Part shown: piece after piece, positions 45,383 through 56,200 of the stretch
How positions within the stretch are numbered: position 1 is the first letter of the stretch
Layout: each line of letters begins with the position of its first letter
Assembly: GCF_030272615.1 (NCBI RefSeq)
Contig: NC_081406.1
Span: 111,383,783-111,447,782, forward strand
From: Cryptomeria japonica
Taxonomy: Eukaryota > Streptophyta > Pinopsida > Cupressales > Cupressaceae
Direction: 5' to 3'
Length of the DNA: 64,000 nucleotides
Notes under the pieces: model-generated
What the model was told of the DNA's origin: nothing
The model's database searches: none
Seen by the model: only the letters and a program-made list of their open reading frames with translations
Program-made: the position numbers and the translations under genes

Positions 45383-45710
45383 TGAAGAAGTTGAGGAAAT
45401 ACAACTTCAGAGATCCCAAGAACACCTGCGTGCAAATAGCTGTCACAAGAGAAGAATGGAGGCACATGAAGCAAAAAAGCATTAATGCTCTGAGGAAGAA
45501 GATTATCATTCAGAAAAGGAATCAATTGAATTAACAAGTACAATACAATTCTTATAAAAGGATAATAGCAACCCTAAAGGGATAATGTGTATTTAATAAT
45601 TATTAAATACCTACAATATTTATTAAATGCCTAAGTTTAGCTTAAGCGTAGAGTTTAATAGACTAATAATTAAATAAATAATTATTAGCTAATACAAGAT
45701 AACTCTAACA
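45383..45710 (-). repeat. Tandem element LTR, right copy
   Basis: It is 328 bp, TGAAGAAGTTGAGGAAAT to ATAACTCTAACA, followed by CTGATTACCGG of the Copia-D protease. Confidence 0.93.
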
Positions 45711-46987
45711 CTGATTACCGGTTGCAATTTCCAAACTAGTTCTATTCATGATTTTGCATTTACCATTCTTGAATTGTAACTGAAAACTTTTTTCAACTAA
45801 TTGACCAACACTCAAAAGATTGTGCTTCAAACCTTCAACATAATAAACATTATCAGTATTGTGCTCACCATCAAAAGATATAGTGCCTTTTCCTCTAATC
45901 AAACAAGCTTTGTCATCTCCAAATCTTACTAGACCTCCATTGTATTCCTGAAAAGATAAGAATTTACTTTTGTCACCTGTCATATGATGTGAACATCTAG
46001 AATCTATAATCAATTCATCCATTGTCTCATGGTTCTTCATCAAAATTATCAGTAACTCCTTCATCAACATAGTAACAAGATTTGTCTATATTCTTCTTAA
46101 ATTTGTATCTCTGATATTTAGGGTTAGGCTTATATGTTTTTTTAGCTTCTTCTCTCAATCTTGCATTTCTATCCAGACATCTAGATGCCATATGACTAAT
46201 TTTATTATACCTTCATACTTACTTCAAATAGGACCTTTAAGCATTTTTCTTGCAAATAGTGCTTCAAGCTCTTCAAGTTCTTCATTTTCCCTCCTGATGT
46301 CTTCAAGTATTCTTGCTTAAAGTGCTTTTCAATCAGATTTATCAGTTGATGATGAAGATGTTGTAGATGATGATGCTTTGAAAGCTAAATTTGTCTTAAT
46401 TGTAGCAACAGGACCAAATTCCTCAAGCTCAAATGTTGAAAGTTTCCCAACCAAGGTATCTCTAGACACCGATGTATTAGGCATGGTTCTCAATTCATTA
46501 ATAGCAGTTACTTTAAAAAAAAAAAATCATCTTCACTTAAGGAACCTCCACAGCATTGTATTCCCAAAACAATTTCATTAACCCTTTCCATAAAAGCAAA
46601 AATTCTTTCATCTTCTTCCATTTTTAAATTTTCATACCTAACGCGGAAGCATTCCAATTTTGCAATTTTGACAGTGGTATCTCCTTCATTCAATGTTTCC
46701 AACTTGTCCCAAATAGCTTTAGCAGTAGATTGGTCTGATGATCCCATGATTTTCTGATCTGACAAGGCACTCAAGAGTGCTTCTCTTGCTTTGCAATCAT
46801 TCTCTTGATCTTTAGCCAATGTAGGTGGATTAGATTGACCTAGTGTAGGACCAACATAACCATTCTGTGTAACATCTCATATGTCTCTTCCAATGCAATT
46901 CAGATGTGTCTCCATTCTAATCTTCCATATACCATAGTTAGTTTCATCAAGTTTCAGACTGTCCTTCCTGAAATAGTTAGTTGCCAT
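45711..46987 (-). pseudogene. gag-pol: Copia-D gag and protease
   Basis: An ATG at 46987 opens MATNYFRKDSLKLDETNYGI, a Copia gag start with W-K following. SDQSTAKAIWDKLETLNEGD and FMERVNEIVLGIQC continue it. A TGA lies near 46878, and a run of A at about 46513-46525 disturbs the frame. The zinc knuckle region is degenerate: only H-M-A-S-R-C is readable. Protease starts MDELIIDSRCSHHMTGD, where D-S-G has become D-S-R. It then runs through FLSFQEYNGGLVRFG and NVYYVEGLKHNLLSVGQL to the tandem element at 45710. Confidence 0.88.
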
Positions 46988-47028
46988 AGAATCTCTCAAG
47001 TTGTTAAAAATCTGCAAAAGAGGACTTA

Positions 47029-47040
47029 GCTCTGATACCA
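47029..47040 (-). promoter_or_regulatory. Primer-binding site of Copia-D
   Basis: The minus strand reads TGGTATCAGAGC, an exact plant Copia PBS, two bases inside the LTR. Confidence 0.92.
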
Positions 47041-47042
47041 AT

Positions 47043-47969
47043 TGTTAGGACTCGGAGGCAACTGAGAGGAGGGGTGAAATCAGTTGTCTAATAATTTTAT
47101 CTTAAATACAACTTAACCAAACTTGATACTTAATACTGGTAAACCAAACTAAATGTCGGTAAACAAATTAACAGTTTATAACAGTACCAGTGAAACTTAA
47201 TGTATGAAACAGAAAGAGAAACAATATCCACAACACATAACACAAAGATTTGTACATGGAAACCCTGTAAGGGGAAAAACCATGGTGGGAAACCTTACCC
47301 ACAATCATATGATACTACTACAGATAGTATGTGTTTACAGATGGGGTCTGCACATGCAGAAAGGCCAGCTGCCTAGAGCTCACAGCTTAATCACAAAATA
47401 GGAGTCACACTAACTACAATTAGATGACTAAATCCAATGATGATGTACTACTCAAAGTAGCATCTCCAATCCTGGATTCAGTACCGGTTAAGCTCTGATT
47501 GTCTTCTTCAAACCTTTCTTGAATCTTCAAATGATGTCTGCATGAGTAGCTTTGCTTATATTCGTATATACCGAATGTCACAACCTTATAATACCTTATT
47601 ACCTATCACCACTATATTAATCTCACAATTGAGATCTTACATATATACCATAACCCAAGACCAAATGTGTAGGTCGAATCACTAAGAATATTACAATAAA
47701 ATCAATTACAACAAGTCAAGATGTGATGCATCATGTCAACACAACAACAATATTAATTGATTAAACCATCTTCATAACGTGTTGTGCTGATCTAGAATAG
47801 ATAACGCATGTCGGTCCATAACCTAGACCAATTTGTCGGTAATAACAAATATGTCAACTCGGTTGGACCAGTAATCAAATCTCCAAAACTAAGTGTCCAA
47901 ACCATGTCTTCGACATAACCAAGTGATCTCCAAATGATAACAAGTCATCCTCAGTGCCGATGAAGAATA
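47043..47969 (-). repeat. 5' LTR of Copia-D, first part
   Basis: It starts TGTTAGGACTCGGAGG and follows the left LTR closely to GATGAAGAATA, where the solo LTR begins. The left LTR reads GGTGAACAATATAACC across this point, which defines the insertion site. Confidence 0.93.
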
Positions 47970-49575
47970 TGTTGGCATTATGTGAACCGGTATGAAGACA
48001 TAATGATATTGTATGTTGTCAGTGATGTCAATATGTGACATGATGTGAACCAGCACATGTGATAGGTGAGAAGAGAGAACTAACATATGTATGAATTGGT
48101 ATATATGCCAAAGTGAAGCGGCATATTTGTTCAAGATGAACCGGCATGTAGTTATGGGAACCGGCACATGGAAGCATTGTGTGACTACCAGTTGGTAGGT
48201 AGTTTCCACTTCAAGATTTCCGATTGGAGTACCTCAAGCTTGTGTGACTTAATCAATGATCTTTGTGTGATGAGTTAACAGTATAACGAAGAACAAGTCG
48301 TGTTGCCATGTAAGCTCTATGCGCATGAAGGATCTTGCATGAAGAAGACTATTCCTATCTACCTCGGGAATGTGCGAAGTTTGTCAAACGGTGATAACGC
48401 GTGATGGGTTATCAGCTGCCATGAAATCGGTGGATAATGGATGATGGAGAATGTCTTGAGATCGATTCAAGATTGTTGCATTTAATGCAGTATGATTCAA
48501 CGGTCAGGACTGAACCACTTGAATTGTTTAACCTAACAGGTTTAGGGTTTAGGGTTTTTGCTACCGACCTGTCTGTTTCCTATAAGGTCGATGTTGTGTT
48601 TCTTTCTAAAGTTGTTGGCAAAAGTTGTGAGTGTGTATCCAAGGGAAGTGATACGTGATTCTTGCCAGACCAAAGGAGAGAAGAGATACCTGCAAAGTGA
48701 ATGTGCAGAAGGTGAAAAGGAGCCAAAACGGATCTGCATTAGCATTGAGTGTTGTTACCAAATCATTGTAATTCCTGTTGATCTTTAACCACTTCAACAA
48801 TTGTGAAATCCCTTAATAGGGTAGCCTTAACTGGGCTTGATACAAATCCCTTAACAGGGTAGCTTTAATCGGCTTGATTCAAATCCCTTAACAGGGTAAC
48901 TCGAAGTTAATGAGTTCTGAGAAGCTATAGAGCTCTGGAGATCCTTTAGCTATTGAGTTCTTGAAATCCTCTAACAAGGTAACCCTAACTAGGTTTAACC
49001 CTTAACCGAGTATTGTAGCCATCCCTTAACCGGGTGATCCCTAACAGGATCGGTTCCTAGCAGAACCTATTGTAATGTCTTTAACCGAACAAGGCTCCTA
49101 ATAGAGCAGACTTCTAAAGAGTTCAAAAGCAACTCGTGGGTATTCATCCCCACCGTGGTTTTTCCCAGTTGGGTTTCCACGTGAAAAATATGTGTGTCAT
49201 GTGTAATGCTTTTATCTTGTGATGCTTTGTTATTACCTGTTGAGCATATGATGGTTCTGTGTTTTATGCCTGTCTATAAAACATATTGAACTAACTGTTA
49301 TGAAGATCTGATGATAGTTTACATGTTCATGCATGAGAGTGTAATGGTACTATAGTATTGAGCTAAGAGGAAAGCTTAGTGAGTGACCAGTTTATGATTG
49401 TTTGAGTTGTTTTGGGTGTTACCGGTTACACTCTGTTTCAACCAGTATCCCTGTTTGCCAGTCATTTGGAGTATTTGTTGTCCAACCAGTTTTGGACTAT
49501 ATTTGTGTTTGTACTAATTCACCCCCCCCTCTCTCAGTACCGGTTTGGTACTATTGGTTCATCATTGAGTTATCA
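47970..49575 (+). repeat. Solo LTR of the Copia-C family
   Basis: This 1,606-bp segment begins TGTTGGCATTATGTGAACC and ends GAGTTATCA, with GAATA on both sides (47965-47969 and 49576-49580). It is the reverse complement of the Copia-C LTR in content, including TTCATCCCCACCGTGG and the CCCTTAACAGGGTA repeats. No internal region or second LTR is present. It arose by recombination between the LTRs of a full element. Confidence 0.95.
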
Positions 49576-49580
49576 GAATA

Positions 49581-49726
49581 TAACCTACCGGTGAACCAAA
49601 TATCGGTGATTGTGCATAAGTCACTGAATTTGCCGATGAAAATAATCAAAGATCTCCAAAAGAATAAGTGTTGATAAGTGTTGACATCAATGACAAAACC
49701 AATGCAACATATCCATAATACCAATA
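49581..49726 (-). repeat. 5' LTR of Copia-D, second part
   Basis: TAACCTACCGGTGAACC resumes the LTR and runs to CATAATACCAATA. The last CA is now TA. GCAAA follows. Confidence 0.92.
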
Positions 49727-49731
49727 GCAAA

Positions 49732-50300
49732 TTGTCTACATAATCCTCCATGAAAGTATGCATCATATCGTGGAAAATTGTTGTCATGGCTCTTTGATAA
49801 GTTGCACTAGCATTTTTCAAGTCAAAAGGCATGTCATTCTAGAAATATGTTCACCATTGACATGTGAATATAGTTTTATCTTGATCGCTCAGAGCTATCT
49901 TCATTTGGTTATAGACAAAGAAGCCATCCATGAGTGATAGCATTGTGTGCCCTGTTGTTAGATCAACATTGGAGTCGATGCTTGGGAAGGAAAGTCATCT
50001 TTTGGATATTCCTTGTTGAGGTCTCTAAAGTCTATACAAATGCTTATGCTTTTATCCGGTTTAGAAACTGGTACAATGTTTGAGATCCATTCAGCATAGT
50101 CTATAGGTCGGATGAATCCGACATCTAATAACTTCTTCAGTTCTACTTTAATGAATAATGCCACATGTGGATTCATCTTCCTTAATTTTTGTTTGACAGG
50201 TTTAGCTCCAAGAGTGATGGACAGGTGATGCATGATTATATTTGGATCTACCCCTAGCATGTCAACATAAGACCAAGAAAAATTGATTTGCTTCTCCATG
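49732..50300 (-). pseudogene. pol: Tat-type reverse transcriptase, N-terminal and palm part
   Basis: Minus-strand pieces are NFSWSYVDMLGVDPNIIMHH, GFIRPIDYAEWISNIVPVSK, FRDLNKEYPKDDFP, LMDGFFVYNQMKIALSDQDK and MPFDLKNASATYQRAMTT. They end at the catalytic box, read as Y-V-D-N. The canonical second Asp is Asn. Copia-D is inserted immediately after this codon; the RT continues at 37075. Stops lie near 49833-49860 and 49957. Confidence 0.9.
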
Positions 50301-52097
50301 AAGAATTTAACAAAATCTGGTTTTTCTTTTTATGTGAGTGATTCTACCAGATGTATGGTTTTGGTTGTCGCTTCAGTGTTGATATTTATTGATTGAGTTG
50401 GCTCAATCAAGATTGGTGATCTCTCCTAGTAATATTTTGGAAGAGTGTCAAGTCTCCCATCTTCAGGTGCCTCAAAAAGGTTTTCACCTTCAAATTACGT
50501 CCTTTATTTTTATTTTTTTGTTTTATTGATCTAACATGACCATTAAATACTTTTCACCATAAGATCCATTTTTTATTTTGTTTTTGTGACTGAGAGACTT
50601 GGAACTCCCCTGATTGCAGATATCGTTATGTGGTTCACTGGTGGAGCATGTTTCTAGGTTGATTGAGCACAGGTATTGGGTAATTGACATAATTTGGGAA
50701 TATTGGTATATCATGATGTTCGGGTTCTTCCCAGTTTATGAGGTTAGGATATATAAGCGGTAAGGAGTCATTTGGCGGGTTAAGATCAGTTGATGTAAGT
50801 GTCATGATGGATACATCATCATAGTTGTTTGGGATATTGGTGAGGTCTATGATATTCTTAAGGTCTTTGATGGTACTCTCCTCGACATTGCCTTGTTCAT
50901 ATTGTCATTGCTCGTTCTCACTAGCCTCATAGATTTGTTGTGGTCCGAATTCAAACAATCGAGATCTTGAGCCTTGTCCCTCATGAGAAATGGGTGTGTA
51001 TGTGTGGATTGTATCCACCTCAATATCTTCAATAACAGCATAACAGGTATCTCACTCATACTCATTGGAATCTGTTTCACAATCGATATCCTAGGTGGCT
51101 TGACTGAATCTAACAGGTATGTTGTATGGTGAGAAAAGATTGTTGATAATTGACACAAGTTTGGTAGCTTGTTCTGATTCAGGATCAGTGCTTGCTTGTA
51201 CTCTTTGAATTTGTTCATACACTATTTCCTTTCTTTGAGTAGAAATTTCCTTGGGTCATGACTTGGCCTTAGTTTTATCAAGTTCTTGTACATTATGTAC
51301 TTTCTTATAAGAAGCTTCCTCCCTTTGGATAGCAAGTTCTTCTTGTCGCCTCTCATTTTCTTCATGTTTTTGCTCCTTCCTTTTCTTTTTTGTTTCTTGG
51401 TGTAGGGCTTCTTGCCATGAGTCTTATTATGCTTTTTCTTTTCTTTCCATTGAGGTTTTTTATGGTGATCTTGCTTTTGCACAAATTGGAACATGTTGGC
51501 CATACCCAAGTCCTATTTTGTCTTTTTCAAATTGTGAATGGGGTTGTATGGGTTCTATGATGCCTTCTTGATGCTTTCCAATAGGTCCCTTTCCTTTGTA
51601 TCCCATTTGTTGCATGATCTAAAACCCATTTCCATATTGTTCTACTGGTAGGACTACTTCTAGGGTAGCAGCTCTGCTTTCTTTCTCATCCTTGTAAAGC
51701 CAACTAAGGATGTCTTTATCTTCTGATTCTTCAGCTGGTGTGCCCATTTGAATAAATTTACCATCAAAATTTATGATGGGTTGTGCTGCCTGATGTCTTC
51801 ATGTAGAAGGTTGTCCATAAGACCTTGGTGAAGTTGGCAACTTAGATAGACACAAGGGTTCAAAAGAGTACCTCCCCATGCCTTGGTCCTTTATTTTCAT
51901 GTTTTTCTTGAAGTTCATGGATAGGGAATTGAGTTCTTCTTGATGGTTGGATGATGAGGAGCTTGGGCCTCCTTCTTGTTGTTATTTGATGTTGAAGCTC
52001 CTTGGTTGGTATTTTGTTGATAAGTGTTAGTGCTTTGATTGGCACTTATTTGATCATTATTGGATGGTGGGTTGCCTGTTAAAGTCAACACTGGTTG
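50301..52097 (-). pseudogene. gag-pol: Tat-type gag-protease region, degenerate
   Basis: This is the segment upstream of RT on the minus strand. Readable pieces include LTSTDLNPPNDSLPLIYP, EPEHHDIPIFPN, a Lys-rich stretch (HHKKPQWKEKKKHNKTHGKK) and an Asn/Gln/Ser/Thr-rich stretch (NPPSNNDQISANQSTNTYQQ). I cannot point to a protease active site or a zinc knuckle. Position implies gag and protease. The segment is cut at 52097 by a Copia-family LTR and should continue beyond the window. Confidence 0.55.
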
Positions 52098-53062
52098 TGT
52101 TGGCATTATAGATGAATTGATTATGTGTTGCATTGATGTCAACACTAGATGTTATGATTGGTTACCAGCACTAGCTGTTATAGATGGTTACCGACAAACA
52201 TGTTTTGGTTATCGATAGAAGATCTAATATTACTGGCAGAAGAGATTATCTGTTGGACACTTCTGACATGTTTGGATCTATGAAGTATGTTTGGTTACAT
52301 GTGGTACGTGTTTCTGGAGCATGTTTTGGTCAATTGGTATTGACTTGATAATCAAATGCTATTACACATTCTTGTAAACCCTTATCGACATTGGTTTAAG
52401 GTTTTACCGACAGAGCTTTCATTGAGAAATCTTGATAGGATGCATAAGTGGTGTTGGTGCGGCTTCTAAATGGATTTCAGGATGCTGAAGATGTTCTTTG
52501 ATCGTGCTTCAACTACTTGAAGACATTGCTTTGGCATGGTGGACCCAGAATAGGTCTAATGACTATCTAGGTTATGGACCGGTATCATGATAACATGTAC
52601 TCTACACGTTATTGGGATATTTTGGTATGATTTATGGATTTGTAATTGTTGTTTTGGTCTTAAGCCGACATGGTATATCATTGTAAAATGGATTTATGTA
52701 ATGATCTTATTGTAATATCTTTTAGGTGGTCAACCTAATTGGATTAGGTCTTAGGGTTGGTATAAATTATTGTAAGATCTCATTGTAGATTGGGTATCAT
52801 GGTCATGATTTGTAATATCATATGTGAAGGAGTTTAGGTCAATCATTGAGGATCAAATTGGGATTAAGGAAGAGGTCAAAGGCCTCTCGTATTGAGCTTA
52901 ACCAAGACTGTAATCAGGAATGGTAGATGTTATTTCCAGTATTTCATTATTTTGGATTGTTGTCCAAATATCTTGAGGTGGTTTCAACCTCTGTAGTCAG
53001 TGAGACTCTTTTATAATGAGCAGTACGCTCTAGGCAGTGTGCCTTCCTGCATGTGCAGGCCC
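52098..53062 (+). repeat. Copia-D-family LTR, left part
   Basis: It begins TGTTGGCATTATAGATG, as the Copia-D LTR does on its sense strand, and shares GTCAACACT near the start. Near the end it shares TGTAGTCAGTGAGACTC, a CTCTAGGCAG stretch and CATGTGCAG. It is cut at 53062 by the Athila-like element, so its right end, and any internal region, lie past the window. Confidence 0.7.
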
Positions 53063-54324
53063 TAATGAGTTGAGACATTGGCATATTTTTATCCTTATAA
53101 CTCTTGATCTTTTGTCATATTTTGATTTACATAATAGTAATGATGTATCAGAAGTATACTATATGTATTTCAGATGTTATCCTGAACCTATTAAAATATG
53201 TTTTGTCTTTGCCAGTTTATTCCTACAGCCATGTTATTCATTCTTGTTGCCATGCAGATTGTTTAGGGCAATATCATGTGTGAAATTAATAGATGTCCCG
53301 ATTAAATAAAATATGTATGTATGTTCTTGTATGTTATTTATTTTGAAGTGTAAGGAATAAATGATGTTGTCGTGGAAGCTCGCCTATCATGCCAGTTGCA
53401 GGAAGACATATTCAAGAGGATGACTGAAAGATCAAATAGCAGAGATGCTGAAAAGCATAAGGAACGACATAGGAGAAGCAATCACGTGATACTACTGATG
53501 TCTAACTCAAGTGGACATTGGTGTTGTAAATACTGCCATAGTATATTATGACTATGGTTTGGTTTAGATCCGCATTTTTTGTAGCTTAACTCTAGCTATC
53601 TCATTTCTCAATTAGTTATTCGCCTCTTCTCCTTGGCATGATCTGTGGTGTCTAAAGTAGATGTTTTCTTTTAAAATAAGCTCTTCATCTCTTCTTAGGG
53701 GTTAGATAGAAAAAGAGAGAAAGTAAAGCATAGGATTTTTACAAGTGTTTTTGAGTTTCTTTTTATGTTGAATCATGTAATGACTTCCAAAGAACGATGA
53801 ATAAAAATATATTATTCTGAGCACTTAGAGTTGTTTTTGGGAAGCATGGAATCACTCACCCAAGGGGGCCCACTTGGTGAGTGTTCCTGTGCATTTGTTA
53901 ATATTAGTTTTCTTTCCTTAGCTATAGTAGACGTTCTTGCATTGATTGTTCCTGCAACCATTGAAAACAGATCCATTGACTGTTCCTGCAGCCAAACAAA
54001 AATAGAGTAATTTTTGTTTATCAACATTCAACTTAGCCAGTATTGCTTGAATGAATTTATGTTAATGTAGAAGTTTTCTTGTAGACTTTCAATAGTTTCA
54101 ATTCTTTCTTGTCTTTACCACATAATGTTAGTTGTTGCAGTAATGCAGAGGAGTTGTTGCAGGAACTTAGTGCATATATAGTGTAGACCAATTTCAAGTA
54201 TTATGTCCCTGGGTTGACAATCAAATGAACACTAGCTATAGAAATAGTGACTTTACCAAGTGAATGTCCAAACTTCAGGTTGAGACTTCAACTAGAGCTA
54301 TTATTCTTATTGTTGGGTTGAACA
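53063..54324 (+). repeat. 5' LTR of the Athila-like element (about 1,262 bp)
   Basis: It starts TAATGAGTTGAGACATTGG (TG in the 3' copy) and ends GGGTTGAACA before the PBS. It contains two GTTCCTGCA-type motifs (53948 and 53982) 34 bases apart. It matches 62831-64000 with scattered differences. Confidence 0.9.
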
Positions 54325-54328
54325 TTTT

Positions 54329-54346
54329 TGGCGTCGTTGTTGGGGA
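54329..54346 (+). promoter_or_regulatory. Primer-binding site of the Athila-like element (tRNA-Asp type)
   Basis: TGGCGTCGTTGTTGGGGA matches the tRNA-Asp-complementary site TGGCGCCGTTGCCGGGGA except for two C-to-T changes. This PBS is typical of Athila and Tat elements. It lies four bases after the LTR. Confidence 0.88.
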
Positions 54347-54479
54347 TGGTGTCAAACTAAGAACCTATTATGGTTATTATCTTTTTAGTTTCTAGTTAAT
54401 TGTTTTTCTGGCATACCTGATTGTTCGAAAAAATTTCATGAATCTGCGTGCATAGGTGAAGAAAAGATGTTCTAGGTAA

Positions 54480-56200
54480 CTTTCTACCCAAACATTCTAA
54501 TCATGCAGAAATTAATTACCCAGATATAAATCCTTTTGCTGAACTTTATCAAACCCTAGAGAATATGAACCACCCTAAATATGAATTTCCAGAAGGCAAT
54601 CTTCAGTTCCTTTTTGGACCCCCAGAAGAATAATTTCATACATTAACTCCCCCCACAAGTCCAATGCAAGGAAACCCACCTCCTGGTGGAAATAATCCAC
54701 CACCACCTTTGGACCCAACCTTTGAATTCCCCATATCTGATCAACATGATAATGCTAATCTCAAGAATATTCCAGCTTCTTCCCTCCCTAGATTCTATGG
54801 ATTAGTTACAGAGGATCCAAACACATTTATGTTTGAGTTTTGATTATACTACAGATGCCCATAGACTCAAAATATTTCTTGCCACTTTGAAGGAATCATC
54901 TTTAAGATGGTTTATGAGCTTGGGTAGTAGCACAATCAATACATGGGATGAGATGAAATGATTGTTTCTTGTAAAGTATAAAGATTATTGTAGAGGCACT
55001 GATTGTCATGGGGATGGTATCTTTAGAATGACATAGAAAGAAGATGAGAGTCTTGAAGATTATCTGGAAAGGTTTCTGTTTAGTGTCAAAAAATCCAAGC
55101 ATAGTACTCCAAATAAAGATTCCCTCAAGTTGATATTTTTGAGAGGAATCAGTGATGAATGCACTAATTCTTTGGATCTTATGGGAAGAGGTGACATTTT
55201 ATAGTCTACGTGGAATGAAATGGGACAAATTTGAAAGAAGTATTCCAGATTTGCTTCTAAACAAAACAAGTGTTTCAAGCCAGGAGTGCCTTCATCAACA
55301 TCTAGTACTAGAGTTTCTAGGATGGAACTTAGCCATTTGTTGAAGGACTTTAAGGAGGACATCATAAACAATATGGCTACTTAGTTGGATACACTCTCAT
55401 CTAAGAAGAAGCATGAAGAAGATGATGCATTTCTTGCAAAATTTTGCCCTCATTGTAGACAGCAGAAAAAGGACTACAAATGTAAAATGGTTGCAAATCT
55501 TGAGGTTCCTGACTTCAAGCCAATACAAGGAGAGGATGAGCAAGTTTTCTATGTTGCTCAAAGAAGGCCAAATTTCCAAAGACAAGGTATGCCTCCAGTT
55601 CCACTTTCTTTTTTTGGTTATAGTGGAAATTCTTATGTACCAAATAATCAATGGCAATCACCATATGCTCAAAATTTTGGTAATTATCCAAACTGGTATG
55701 GTTCTCAAGGCCAAGGGCAGCATTTTGCTAATCAAATGCCACAGTGACAGTAGCCACAGGGAAATCGGTATCCACCTCAGGGCCAAGGGAACCAGTTTCA
55801 AGGAAATTGGCAACCTACTCCTCAATGGAGGGGGAGTCGGTCATGGACTACCCAATCTTTTGGTTATCAACAACCTATTCAGCAGCCACAACTGCCTGCA
55901 ATAATGCCTCTCCCTGCAGCCACTCTTGTCCCACCTAAACCAACACAATTGCCCACTCAGCCAATGCCAAATGCTAATATTAAATCTCGGCAACAACAAC
56001 AAGCTTATTCAGTTGACCCTAATCAATACCCAACCTATTCTCTATCCATAAGTGATAGTCACCTCCAATCTGGGATAACTTTGCCTAATCCATCTCCTCC
56101 AGTTATCACTAAGGTACAAGAAGAACAAGAAATCTCTAATCCAACAACCACAATACCTCAGAAGCAGAGATTACCACCATTTCCCCACGGATTGCAAGAA
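54480..56200 (+). pseudogene. gag: Athila-like gag
   Basis: Pieces in order: NMNHPKYEFPEGNLQFLFGP, IPASSLPRFYGLVTEDPNTF, LKIFLATLKESSLRWFMSLG (the gag W-F motif), LEDYLERFLFSVKKSKHST, then a tail rich in Gln, Pro and Asn (GYSGNSYVPNNQWQSPYAQN). FCPHCRQQKKDYKC may be a zinc-binding remnant. In-frame stops and shifts occur near 54631, 54840, 54957, 55034, 55201, 55382 and 55745. The frame from 55385 runs, with stops, into the protease region. Confidence 0.85.

Larger units (their letters stand above)
41248..45710 (-). mobile_element. Non-autonomous LTR element in tandem form: three LTRs, two internal regions
   Basis: LTR copies lie at 41248-41575, 43323-43643 and 45383-45710 (328, 321, 328 bp). 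They enclose two similar internal regions (1,747 and 1,739 bp). On the minus strand each internal region starts with a PBS directly after an LTR and ends with a C/T-rich plus-strand tract (CCCCCCTTAAG) next to the next LTR. The flanks are ATGAT and CTGAT, a 5-bp duplication with one difference. No gag or pol similarity is seen; the longest frames are under 130 codons. It is a small LARD- or TRIM-like element dependent on enzymes from elsewhere. Confidence 0.93.
37081..49726 (-). mobile_element. Copia-D: LTR retrotransposon carrying two further insertions
   Basis: This minus-strand Copia is inserted in the Tat RT, flanked by GCAAA at 37076-37080 and 49727-49731. In plus orientation it begins TGTTAGGACC and its right end reads CCAATA (CCAACA in the left LTR). 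Removing the tandem element (41248-45710) and the solo LTR (47970-49575) leaves about 6.57 kb. The minus-strand order is LTR, PBS, gag, protease, integrase, RT, RNase H, PPT, LTR. It has several stops and frameshifts. Its polyprotein resembles Copia-C's. Confidence 0.95.

Noticed and set aside
47970-49575. A host gene in the plus-strand frames of this region
   Set aside because: The whole segment matches the Copia-C LTR and is flanked by a 5-bp duplication.
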